From Archangium primigenium (GTDB taxonomy: Bacteria > Myxococcota > Myxococcia > Myxococcales > Myxococcaceae), in NCBI RefSeq assembly GCF_016904885.1, contig NZ_JADWYI010000001.1:1550001-1614000 (forward strand): a stretch of DNA of 64,000 nucleotides, written 5' to 3'. Position numbers and translations under genes: made by a program. The notes beneath the pieces were generated by a model. It made no database searches. It saw only the letters and a program-made list of their open reading frames with translations, and was not told where the DNA came from. This document shows positions 57,159 to 64,000 of the stretch, in pieces (within the stretch, counting starts at the first letter, position 1; every line of letters starts with the position of its first letter).

Positions 57159-58331
57159 ATGCGCAAGGTCCTCTACCTGGAGCCCGTGGGCGGCATCGCC
57201 GGGGACATGTTCCTCGCGGCCGGCGTGGACCTGGGCCTCTCGCCGGAGGCGCTGACGCAGGCGCTGTCGGGGCTCGGTGTGCCGGGCTGGAAGCTGGCGG
57301 TGAAGCGCGCGGTGCGCCACGCCATCAGCGGCACCCACCTGGACGTGGTGCTCGACGAGCGCGAGGCGCACCCCCACCGGGCCTACGCGGACATCCGCCA
57401 GCTCATCGAGGCGGCGCCCTCCCTGCCGGCCCGGGCCAAGGAGCGGGCGCTGGCGGTGTTCCGCGCCATCGGCGAGGCCGAGGCCAAGGTGCACGGCGTG
57501 TCCATCGACGACATCCACTTCCACGAGGTGGGCGCGGTGGACTCCATCGTGGACATCTGCGGCGCGGCGGTGGTGCTGGAGCTCCTGGGCGACCCGGAGG
57601 TGTACGCGGCGCCGCCACCGCTGGGCAGCGGCACCATCCGCGTGGCCCACGGCAACATGCCCATCCCGGTGCCCGCCACGCTGGAGCTGCTGCGCGACCT
57701 GCCCGTGCGCTTCGAGGGCGTGGGCGAGCTGACGACGCCCACGGGCGCGGCCCTGCTCAAGGTGCTCGCCCACATCGGCCCGCCGCCGCCGGACTTCATC
57801 ACCGAGCGCATCGGCTATGGCGTGGGCACGAAGGACTTCCGCGACCGGCCCAACGTGCTGCGCGCGTCGCTCGGCCGGGCCGAGGCGCGGGCCGAGGGGC
57901 TCTGGGTGCTGGAGGCCAACCTGGACGACTGCACGCCGCAACTGCTCGGCTACCTGCTGGAGCACGTGCTGGTGCGCGGCGCGCTGGACGCCTGGGTCGT
58001 CCCCGCGACGATGAAGAAGGCGCGGCCGGGCCACGTGCTGAGTGTCCTGGTGGAGGGCGGGGTGAAGGACTCGGTGACGGACCTGCTCCTGCGCGAGTCC
58101 ACCACGCTGGGCGTGCGCTCCTACGCCGTGGAGCGCCGGGCGCTCGAGCGCGACTGGGTGGAGGTGGAGACGCCCTGGGGCCGGGTGCGGGTGAAGCGCG
58201 GCCTGCGCCAGGGCGAGGTGCTCAACGCCCACCCGGAGTTCGAGGACTGCCGCCAGGTGGCCGAGGCCGCGGGGGTTCCCCTCAAGCAGGTGATGGCGGC
58301 GGCCCTCGCGGCGCTCGGCACCTCCCGCTAG
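57159..58331 (+). CDS. larC: LarC, nickel insertase for the pincer cofactor
   Basis: A 390-residue LarC in one uninterrupted frame. It starts VLYLEPVGGIAGDMFLAAGV, the family signature, and carries the His-rich IHFHEVGAVDSIVDICGAAV, the PIPVPATLELL segment and the C-terminal domain (ERIGYGVGTKDFRDRPNVLR, WVLEANLDDCTPQLLGYLLE). LarC uses CTP to insert nickel into the pyridinium dithiodicarboxylate ligand. In Lactobacillus plantarum larC is made by a programmed frameshift of two frames; here the two parts are already fused. The missing middle enzyme LarE (sulphur transfer) must be elsewhere if the pathway is complete. Confidence 0.9.
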   Translation: MRKVLYLEPVGGIAGDMFLAAGVDLGLSPEALTQALSGLGVPGWKLAVKRAVRHAISGTHLDVVLDEREAHPHRAYADIRQLIEAAPSLPARAKERALAVFRAIGEAEAKVHGVSIDDIHFHEVGAVDSIVDICGAAVVLELLGDPEVYAAPPPLGSGTIRVAHGNMPIPVPATLELLRDLPVRFEGVGELTTPTGAALLKVLAHIGPPPPDFITERIGYGVGTKDFRDRPNVLRASLGRAEARAEGLWVLEANLDDCTPQLLGYLLEHVLVRGALDAWVVPATMKKARPGHVLSVLVEGGVKDSVTDLLLRESTTLGVRSYAVERRALERDWVEVETPWGRVRVKRGLRQGEVLNAHPEFEDCRQVAEAAGVPLKQVMAAALAALGTSR

Positions 58332-58355
58332 CCCGCTGTCTTCCCGAGGATTGTC

Positions 58356-59432
58356 ATGCACCCGACCCGCATCACCGACCTGCGCTTCGAGCCGCTGGAC
58401 CTCTCCCTCACCGAGCCCTTCGCCATCGCCACGGGCGCCCCGGACATGGCCAACAACGTGCTGGTGCGCCTGACGTTGGCGGATGGCACGGTGGGCCTGG
58501 GCGAGGCGGCGCCCTTCACGGCGGTCTCCGGGGAAACCCAGGCGAGCACGCTCGCGGCCCTGACGTCCGTGCAAGCGGCGATGCTGGGCAAGGACGCCTC
58601 CGCGTGGCGGCCCATCGGCGCGTGGCTGGGCGAGGCCCTGCCCCAGGCGCCCTCCGCGAGGTGCGCGCTGGAGTTGGCCCTCCTGGACGCGCTGTGCCGC
58701 CACCATCGGATGCCCCTGGCCACGTTCTTCGGCGGGGCGGGCACGGGCCTGGACATCGACATGACGGTGACGGCCGGGGACGAGGCCCACGCGGCCTCCT
58801 CGGCGCGGGCCATCCGCGCGCGGGGCATCCGCACCATCAAGGTGAAGGTGGGCGCGCTGTCGCCGGAGGAGGACGTGCGGCGCATGGTGCACATCCGCCG
58901 CGAGGCGCCCGAGGCCCGGCTGTTCGCGGACGCCAACGGGGGCTACACGGTGGCGGGGGCGCGCGCGTTCCTCTCGGGGCTGGAGGCCGCGGGCATTCCC
59001 CTGGCGCTCTTCGAGCAGCCCGTGCCGCGCGAGGACTGGGAGGGCATGGCGGAGCTGACGCGCTCCTCGCGGGTGCCCGTCTGCGCGGACGAGTCGGCCC
59101 GGACGGTGAAGGACGTGGTGCGCCTGGCGCGCGAGGGCGGGGCGCACGGCGTGAACCTCAAGTTCATGAAGAGCGGCGTGGGCGAGTCCCTGGCCATGTG
59201 GAACGTGGCGCGCGCCTTCGGCATGGAGTTGATGATGGGCGGCATGGTGGAGAGCACCCTGGCCATGAGCAGCGCGGTGCACTTCGCCGCGGGCCTGGGC
59301 GGCTTCGACTACGCGGACCTCGACACGCACCTCTTCATCCGCGAGCACCCCTTCCAGGGGGGCCTGCGGGTGGACGGGGGTCGGGTGGACGTGGGCCACA
59401 CCGAGGCCGGACACGGCGTCACCTTGGAGTAG
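58356..59432 (+). CDS. Enolase-superfamily dipeptide epimerase
   Basis: A 358-residue member of the muconate-lactonising subgroup of the enolase superfamily. Catalytic pieces: TIKVKVG (K-x-K acid/base pair about residues 164-166), LFADANGGY (metal Asp), LFEQPVPREDW (metal Glu), VPVCADESA (metal Asp), and VNLKFMKSG (second catalytic Lys). This set and the MGGMVESTLAMSSAVHFA end are typical of L-Ala-D/L-Glu epimerases, which recycle murein dipeptides, or related dipeptide epimerases. The gene follows larC by 24 bases with GAGG before its ATG and probably shares its transcript. It uses Mg rather than the pincer cofactor, so a link to larBC is not mechanistic. Confidence 0.85.
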   Translation: MHPTRITDLRFEPLDLSLTEPFAIATGAPDMANNVLVRLTLADGTVGLGEAAPFTAVSGETQASTLAALTSVQAAMLGKDASAWRPIGAWLGEALPQAPSARCALELALLDALCRHHRMPLATFFGGAGTGLDIDMTVTAGDEAHAASSARAIRARGIRTIKVKVGALSPEEDVRRMVHIRREAPEARLFADANGGYTVAGARAFLSGLEAAGIPLALFEQPVPREDWEGMAELTRSSRVPVCADESARTVKDVVRLAREGGAHGVNLKFMKSGVGESLAMWNVARAFGMELMMGGMVESTLAMSSAVHFAAGLGGFDYADLDTHLFIREHPFQGGLRVDGGRVDVGHTEAGHGVTLE

Positions 59433-59463
59433 AACCTCGCGGTGAAGTGAAGGGGGCACACAC

Positions 59464-61116
59464 ATGCTGGACGCACTGGTGGTGGGCGCGGGTCCCACGG
59501 GCCTGACGATGGCCTCGGAGCTCGTGCGGCACGGGTTGAGCTGTCGGCTCGTCGAGCAGTTAGAAACGCCTTCTCCGCTGTCGCGGGCGCTGGCGGTCCA
59601 GTCCCGCACGCTGGAGATCTTCGCGCACCTGGGCATCGCCGACCGGGCGGTCGCTCGGGGGCGTCGTCCCGAGGCCCTCAACGTTGTGGGGCAGGGCGGG
59701 CTGCGCACGCGGGTGCCGCTGGGCCAGTTCGACTGGATGGAGACGCACTACCCCTACATCCTGATGCTCCCGCAGGACGCCACCGAGGCGCTGCTCACCG
59801 AGCACCTGGACGCCCTGGGCGGTCGGCTGGAGCGCGGCGTGGCGCTGGAGACCCTCCAGCAGGAGGCCGAGGGGGTGCTGGCCACGCTCCAGCACGCGGA
59901 TGGCCGGAGCGAGCGGGTGCGGGCGCGCTGGCTCATCGGGTGTGACGGCGCGCGCAGCCGGACGCGCAAGCTCCTGGGCCTGCCCTTCGAGGGCGGCACC
60001 TACGAGGACTCGTGCATGCTGGCGGACGTGCGCGTGGACTGGTCGCTGGGCGCGGGGGAGGTGTGCATCATGCCCTCGGTGCACGGCATGACGCTCGCCA
60101 TGCCCATTCCCGGCGACCACCGCTACCGGATCTTCGTCATCCGGCCGCGCGACGAGGCCTCCGACCAGGCCGCCGACACGGCGCCGGTATTGCTGGAGGA
60201 GTTCCAGGCCATCCTGGACCGCACGGTGCCCGTGCCCATCCGCGTGAGCGAGCCGACGTGGATGTCGCGCTACCGGTTGCACAGCCGGGGTGTGCGCAGC
60301 TACCGCCAGGGCCACGTCTTCCTCGCGGGGGATGCCGCCCACATCCACAGCCCCATCGGTGGCCAGGGCATGAACACGGGCATCCAGGACGCCTTCAACC
60401 TCGCCTGGAAGCTCGCGCTCGTCACCCGGCGCCGCGCGCCGGCGTCCCTGCTCGATACCTATGAGGCCGAGCGGCAACGCGTGGGCCGCCACCTCTTGCA
60501 GGGCACGGACCGGGCCTTCACCTTCGTCGCGAGCGGGGGCCTGCCCGCGCGGCTCTTGCGCGCCTATGTCTTCCCGCGGGTCGCCCGGCGGATGTTCCGG
60601 GGGGGCCGGGTGCAGCGGCGGTTGCTGCGCTTCGGCTCCCAGCTCGCCATCCACTACCGCAAGAGCCCGCTGTCCACCGAGCGCCTGTGGGGCGAGGACG
60701 TGAATGGCGTGCGCAGGGCGGACGGCCCCGCGGCGGGAGACCGGGTCCCGGACATGCCCGTGAAGGGCGAGGGCGTGGAGCGCCTGCAGCAGGTGCTGCA
60801 TGTCCCCCGGCACACGCTGCTGCTGTTCACCGGCTTGTCCCCCGAGCCGGGCGCCCCGGAGGCCCTGGGGGCGCTCGCGCGGCGGCTGGAGGCGGCCCAC
60901 CCGGGGGTCCTCCAGGTCCGGGTGGTGGTGGCCGGCGCCCAGGCGCCCTCGGCCCACGTCCTGGCCGATACGGACGGCGCGGTGCACCGTCGCTTCGGCG
61001 CGGGCTCGGAGTGCTTCTACCTGGTGCGCCCGGATGGCTACGTGGGCCATCGCGAGTGGCCCATCGAGGCGCGCCGTCTCGAGGCGGAGCTCCGGCGGCG
61101 GCTGGGCGCCGGGTGA
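59464..61116 (+). CDS. FAD-dependent monooxygenase (PheA/TfdB-type hydroxylase)
   Basis: A 550-residue flavoprotein with a good ribosome-binding site (AAGGGGG) before the ATG at 59464. It has the dinucleotide fold VVGAGPTGLTMASELVRHG (residues 6-24), the DG motif LIGCDGARSRTR and the GD motif FLAGDAAHIHSPIGGQGMNT (Asp290), as in aromatic hydroxylases. A thioredoxin-like C-terminal domain ends the protein (VRPDGYVGHREWPIEA), as in the phenol 2-monooxygenase/TfdB group and polyketide hydroxylases. It would hydroxylate an aromatic or polyketide substrate with NAD(P)H and oxygen. No ring-cleavage or polyketide genes are beside it, so the substrate is unknown. Confidence 0.87.
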   Translation: MLDALVVGAGPTGLTMASELVRHGLSCRLVEQLETPSPLSRALAVQSRTLEIFAHLGIADRAVARGRRPEALNVVGQGGLRTRVPLGQFDWMETHYPYILMLPQDATEALLTEHLDALGGRLERGVALETLQQEAEGVLATLQHADGRSERVRARWLIGCDGARSRTRKLLGLPFEGGTYEDSCMLADVRVDWSLGAGEVCIMPSVHGMTLAMPIPGDHRYRIFVIRPRDEASDQAADTAPVLLEEFQAILDRTVPVPIRVSEPTWMSRYRLHSRGVRSYRQGHVFLAGDAAHIHSPIGGQGMNTGIQDAFNLAWKLALVTRRRAPASLLDTYEAERQRVGRHLLQGTDRAFTFVASGGLPARLLRAYVFPRVARRMFRGGRVQRRLLRFGSQLAIHYRKSPLSTERLWGEDVNGVRRADGPAAGDRVPDMPVKGEGVERLQQVLHVPRHTLLLFTGLSPEPGAPEALGALARRLEAAHPGVLQVRVVVAGAQAPSAHVLADTDGAVHRRFGAGSECFYLVRPDGYVGHREWPIEARRLEAELRRRLGAG

Positions 61117-61132
61117 GCCGCGTCACCGGGCC
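61107..61132. terminator. Hairpin spanning two convergent stop codons
   Basis: GGTGA (61112-61116) pairs with TCACC (61123-61127), extended by GCC/GGC after one mismatch. It contains the stop of the monooxygenase and the stop of the opposite-strand gene. With no U tract it is only a weak terminator candidate. Confidence 0.3.
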
Positions 61133-61695
61133 CGGTCGCGCTCCGTCCGGGGCACGTGGCCGAACCAGGACTTCGTCCCATTGAAGACGAAGATCTTCTC
61201 GGGCTGGAACCAGACGAAGGTCACGTCCCGGGGCGAGAGGTTCCCGGGCAGGCGGATGCTTCCCAGGACCGAGTCGCCCGCCAGGAGGGCCAGCTCGGAC
61301 TGGGCGCCGGGTGCGCCCTCCCATCGTCCCGTCCTGGTGCCGAGCTGGTTCTGGGCTTTGCCATCGAGGACGTAGAGGTCCGGGCCCACGGGGGAGACCC
61401 CGCCCTTGATGAAGAGCCGTCGGTCGGCCTCTTCCTCCGCGACGCCCGTCAGGAGCTTCGCGGTACTGGAGCCGGAGAGGTAGGCGATGGCTCCCAGGGT
61501 CCACTCCGCCACGAACAGGGTGACGCGGTGGGGCTCCGAGGGCCCGTTCACGACGGTCAGCGCGCCGCGCACCCCGAGGGCGAGCAGCACGGCTACCCCG
61601 ACCAATACTCTTCGCCAGCGTTTGTGTTTGGGTGGAGAGGTCCGCATCCACCCCGCATAGCGGAAAACCTCACCGGGCGTGGTGAGCCCCTTCAC
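61123..61695 (-). CDS. Small membrane-anchored protein of unknown function
   Basis: 190 residues if started at the GTG at 61695, which lies 13 bases after the upstream stop with a GAGG before it; an ATG at 61647 would give 174 residues and keep the same anchor. After a basic segment (PPKHKRWRR) there is one hydrophobic helix (VLVGVAVLLALGVRGAL), then a soluble domain with beta patterns (LLAGDSVLGSIRLPGNLSP, VTFVWFQPEKIFVFNG). A type II anchor with the domain outside is likely. I do not recognise the family. It is the last gene of the minus-strand group from 63289. Confidence 0.65.
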   Translation of the reverse strand: MKGLTTPGEVFRYAGWMRTSPPKHKRWRRVLVGVAVLLALGVRGALTVVNGPSEPHRVTLFVAEWTLGAIAYLSGSSTAKLLTGVAEEEADRRLFIKGGVSPVGPDLYVLDGKAQNQLGTRTGRWEGAPGAQSELALLAGDSVLGSIRLPGNLSPRDVTFVWFQPEKIFVFNGTKSWFGHVPRTERDRAR

Positions 61696-61708
61696 ATCCG
61701 GTGCCGCC

Positions 61709-62428
61709 TCATTCGTGCAGGGGCAGGCCGTCGGTGAAGTGGGTGAGCGCCTCGCCCTCGGCCCAGCCGACCAGGCCCGTGGAGGACTTCACGAGGAACC
61801 AGGGCAGCTTGCCGGGAATGGAGGTGTCGGCGGCGAGCACGCGAATCTTCGTGTTCGTCGCCAGCTGGGCCACCACGTCCTTGCCGCTGCGGTCGAACGT
61901 GAGGGGGAAGGACGTGGTCACCCGGGCCTCCTCGCCGACGTAATAGAGGTCCTGGGGCACGCGCTCGACCTTCCACTTCTCCCGGTTGAGCACGTACTTG
62001 TCCCGGCGGTTCCAGAAGCCCCACCAGTCGTCCGACAGGAAGATGCCGTTGCCGTGGGCCTGGGTGAGCGTGGGCACGCTGCCCAGGTGCTTGAGCTGCG
62101 CGCCGTCGAAGCCGTAGAGGTCGATGCGGCGCTCGTCCCAGGGCAGCTCGACATGCACGAGCAATTCCTTGCGCTTGTCGCTCGTGTCCAGGTCGATGAC
62201 CGTCAGCCCCTCGACCTTGACCTCGTCCCCGCGGCCCTGGAGGCGGCTCGTCCCCAACTGGAGGACATAGCTGCTGTCTCCCTCCTTCCACTTCAGGGTG
62301 GCGGCGTCCTTGCGGCCATCGCCGTTGAGGTCCTCGGACAGGGACTTCACCGGCTCGCGGGCGGCGGCCCCGAGGGGCGCGAGCAACAGGCACGTCGTCA
62401 CGGCGAGGGCGCGAGGGGTCTTCCTCAT
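61709..62428 (-). CDS. Secreted FG-GAP/SH3-like protein of unknown role
   Basis: The ATG at 62428 has AGGAG nine bases upstream; the ATG at 62437 would put that site immediately beside it. The 239-residue product has a signal peptide (MRKTPRALAVTTCLLLAPL, cleaved near GAAARE). Early in the mature part is SEDLNGDGRKDAATLKW, a calcium-binding FG-GAP/dockerin-like loop as in beta-propeller blades. The C-terminus (VVAQLATNTKIRVLAADT, WFLVKSSTGLVGWAEGEAL) looks like an SH3b domain. Binding to a surface polymer is possible but not shown. It begins 12 bases after the EamA gene, whose stop TAG forms part of its ribosome-binding site. Confidence 0.75.
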   Translation of the reverse strand: MRKTPRALAVTTCLLLAPLGAAAREPVKSLSEDLNGDGRKDAATLKWKEGDSSYVLQLGTSRLQGRGDEVKVEGLTVIDLDTSDKRKELLVHVELPWDERRIDLYGFDGAQLKHLGSVPTLTQAHGNGIFLSDDWWGFWNRRDKYVLNREKWKVERVPQDLYYVGEEARVTTSFPLTFDRSGKDVVAQLATNTKIRVLAADTSIPGKLPWFLVKSSTGLVGWAEGEALTHFTDGLPLHE

Positions 62429-62440
62429 GGCGGGCATCTC

Positions 62441-63289
62441 CTAGGACACGTTTTCACGGGCCGTGGGTCCGCTGGTCCGGAAGGAGACGAGCACGATGCG
62501 CCAGGCGGTGGCCGCCAGGATGATGGTACCGCCCACCAGCGCCCAGCCACCGGGACGCTCTCCCGCGAGCAGAAAAGTCCACACAGGGTTGAGCACGGGT
62601 TCAATGAGGATGAGAAGAGATGCCTCCACGGCCGGGGTTTCCCTCAGGCCTCGCTGGAAGCAGGCGTAGGCGAATGCCAGCTGGAACACACCCAGGAAGA
62701 CCACCAGTCCCAGGTCCAGGGCCGTGGGCCGCGGGCCGTCCAGGGACAAGAACAGGGTGACGCCTCCCGCGAGCACGTTGCCCCAGACGAGCACGGAGGT
62801 GCCCTCGTTCTTGACGGCGCGCAATCCGAGAATGCACGTGGCGAAACAGATGCCCGAGATCATCGCCACCGCGTTGCCCGTGCGCTGGCCGGGGTCGAGC
62901 TGGTCGAGGAAGAAGAGGCTCAGGCCGAGCAGGAACACGGGCACGGCGAGCAGCTCGCCGCGCGTGGGGCGCTCGCCGAGCACCCACGGCGAGAGCATCA
63001 GGACGTAGAGCGGCGCGGTGCTCTGCAGGAAGATGGCGTTGGCGGAGGTGGTGAGCCGGGTGGCCACGATGAAGGACACCACCGTGCTCGCGTAGGCCAG
63101 GGTGACCAGGGCGCCCCGGCGCGAGGGCAGCCGGCGCCCGGCGGGAAGCACGAGCGCGAGCACCACCGCGGCGATGAGCGAGCGGCCGGAGGCGAGCTGC
63201 CAGCCGGACAGGGTGGACAGCTTCACGGCGGCGCCCGCCGTGGACCAGCACACGGCGGCGACGATGAGGTAGAGGCGGGCGGTGCGCAT
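62441..63289 (-). CDS. EamA/DMT-family membrane transporter
   Basis: A 282-residue inner-membrane protein with about ten hydrophobic helices and the two EamA halves: LIVAAVCWSTAGAAVKLS (first EamA start), FIVATRLTTSANAIFLQSTA and LYVLMLSPWVLGERP in the first half, FAYACFQRGLRETPAVEASL and ILIEPVLNPVWTFLLAGERP in the second. Family members export metabolites, often amino acids or purines. The substrate is unknown. It is in the middle of the minus-strand group, 7 bases after the EEP-family gene. Confidence 0.87.
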   Translation of the reverse strand: MRTARLYLIVAAVCWSTAGAAVKLSTLSGWQLASGRSLIAAVVLALVLPAGRRLPSRRGALVTLAYASTVVSFIVATRLTTSANAIFLQSTAPLYVLMLSPWVLGERPTRGELLAVPVFLLGLSLFFLDQLDPGQRTGNAVAMISGICFATCILGLRAVKNEGTSVLVWGNVLAGGVTLFLSLDGPRPTALDLGLVVFLGVFQLAFAYACFQRGLRETPAVEASLLILIEPVLNPVWTFLLAGERPGGWALVGGTIILAATAWRIVLVSFRTSGPTARENVS

Positions 63290-63296
63290 ACCCGGG

Positions 63297-64000
63297 TCAG
63301 GGCGTCTGGGCGGCGGGGCCGAAGGCGAAGCGGCTGAGGATGGGGTAGTGGTCGGTGGTGGTCACGCCGTACCGGTCGATGTACGCCTCGGGGTGGAGGA
63401 CCTGGGCCGAGTTGTTCACGTAGCTCGTGGCGAGCGCGCGCGTGGCGAGCTGATGGTCGATGAACTCGGTGTTGTTCGCCTTCACCGTGCTGCTCTGCCG
63501 GGCGAGCGACAGGGGCCGGGTGAGGAAGGTGTAGTCCGCGGAGTCCTGGACGAAGTTCTGGTAGGGCGTGGGCTGGTAGCTGCCCGTGCTGGTGTCCCGG
63601 AGGATGGAGACGTCCACGTCGTCGTTCCAGTCGCCGAGCACGAGCACCGGCGTGGTGGGGGGCAGCGCATCCAGGTTGCTCTTGAGCGCCACGGCCGCCG
63701 ACTTGCGGCGATTGTAGGACTCCGTGTCCGCGAAAGCCTTCATGTGCAGCACGATGACCGTGAGCTCCGTGGCCTTGCCATCGCGGGTGACGCGCAGCTT
63801 CACCTGCAGGGGCGGCCGCGAGCCGAAGTCGTAGGAGCGCTGGGTGAGGATGAGCTTGCGCTCGAGCACGCGCACCACGTCCGAGCGGAAGAGCAGGGCC
63901 AGCTTCGGGGCCAGCTCGTCATAGTAGTAGTAGGTGCCCGAGGGGACGCTCGGATCATTGGAGAGGAAGCCGTCGTAGCCGGGCAGCTGCTGCTTGAGGC
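63297..64000 (-). CDS. Endonuclease/exonuclease/phosphatase-family protein (5' part outside window)
   Basis: The frame enters from the right edge, so the start and any signal peptide are not visible; 234 residues can be read. The EEP fold is shown by VIVLHMKAF, LVLGDWNDDVD (the conserved GD-x-N-D catalytic loop), IDHQLATRAL and the C-terminal TTDHYPILSRF (the D-H-x-P catalytic pair). Members are DNases, phosphodiesterases or phospholipid phosphatases using Mg. In myxobacteria many are secreted. It heads the minus-strand group of four genes. Confidence 0.85.
   Translation of the reverse strand, partial: LKQQLPGYDGFLSNDPSVPSGTYYYYDELAPKLALLFRSDVVRVLERKLILTQRSYDFGSRPPLQVKLRVTRDGKATELTVIVLHMKAFADTESYNRRKSAAVALKSNLDALPPTTPVLVLGDWNDDVDVSILRDTSTGSYQPTPYQNFVQDSADYTFLTRPLSLARQSSTVKANNTEFIDHQLATRALATSYVNNSAQVLHPEAYIDRYGVTTTDHYPILSRFAFGPAAQTP

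Noticed and set aside
57159-58331. Programmed frameshift in larC
   Set aside because: The frame is continuous through both LarC parts, so no slippage is needed.

Overview
This window reads as chromosomal DNA of a fruiting myxobacterium, most likely a Cystobacter/Archangium/Melittangium-type relative of Myxococcus. The evidence is very high G+C with strong third-position bias, an MglA-type GTPase, paired PilT ATPases, a Dif-like chemosensory operon, two proteins ending in MYXO-CTERM-like tails, kelch and ELWxxDGT repeat proteins, CotH-family proteins and many lipoproteins. No rRNA, tRNA, CRISPR array, integrase or transposase was recognised. The genus is inferred from gene content, not from a database search. 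Forty-seven coding regions are listed; the first (a secreted adenosine deaminase) and the last (an endonuclease/exonuclease/phosphatase) run off the window.

Region 1 (1-14063) is mostly cell-envelope and secreted proteins: an adenosine deaminase lipoprotein, an ELWxxDGT repeat protein, a CotH-family lipoprotein, an unknown secreted protein, a lower-G+C beta-propeller/kelch locus split by an apparent frameshift at a C7 tract, a TonB-dependent receptor translationally coupled to an unknown lipoprotein, and a second kelch protein. Region 2 (14313-22436) holds a DinG-type helicase, two adjacent PilT-family ATPases (one with an extra N-terminal domain on an Ala/Pro linker), a GNAT enzyme, and an MglA-like GTPase overlapping a PocR-domain histidine kinase. 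Region 3 (22697-32541) holds an OmpA/thrombospondin-type-3 protein with a MYXO-CTERM partner, another GNAT enzyme, a PAS histidine kinase, a second CotH protein, and an ATP-grasp ligase overlapping thiL.

Region 4 (32717-37579) is a compact MCP-CheW-CheY-CheA-CheC operon. Its receptor has two membrane helices with almost no periplasmic loop, matching the Dif system that controls exopolysaccharide in Myxococcus xanthus. Region 5 (38331-56284) is an alpha-glucan utilisation locus: a GH13 lipoprotein, MalK-, MalE-, MalF- and MalG-like transporter parts, two free-standing glucodextranase-C-like proteins flanking an outer-membrane barrel, a fatty acid desaturase, a second GH13 lipoprotein and a large surface pullulanase. 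It looks like a TonB-independent counterpart of a Sus system: surface enzymes cut the glucan, the barrel lets oligosaccharides through, periplasmic GH13 enzymes trim them and the ABC transporter imports them. The MalF-like subunit carries an unusual N-terminal extension of about 370 residues.

Region 6 (56403-64000) holds larB and larC (nickel-pincer cofactor synthesis) without larA or larE, an enolase-superfamily dipeptide epimerase, a flavin monooxygenase, and a minus-strand group: EEP phosphatase, EamA transporter, an FG-GAP-like secreted protein and a small membrane-anchored protein. Several hairpins at operon ends, a promoter-region palindrome before the glucan operon, and a minus-strand G-quadruplex tract upstream of the adenosine deaminase are annotated separately.
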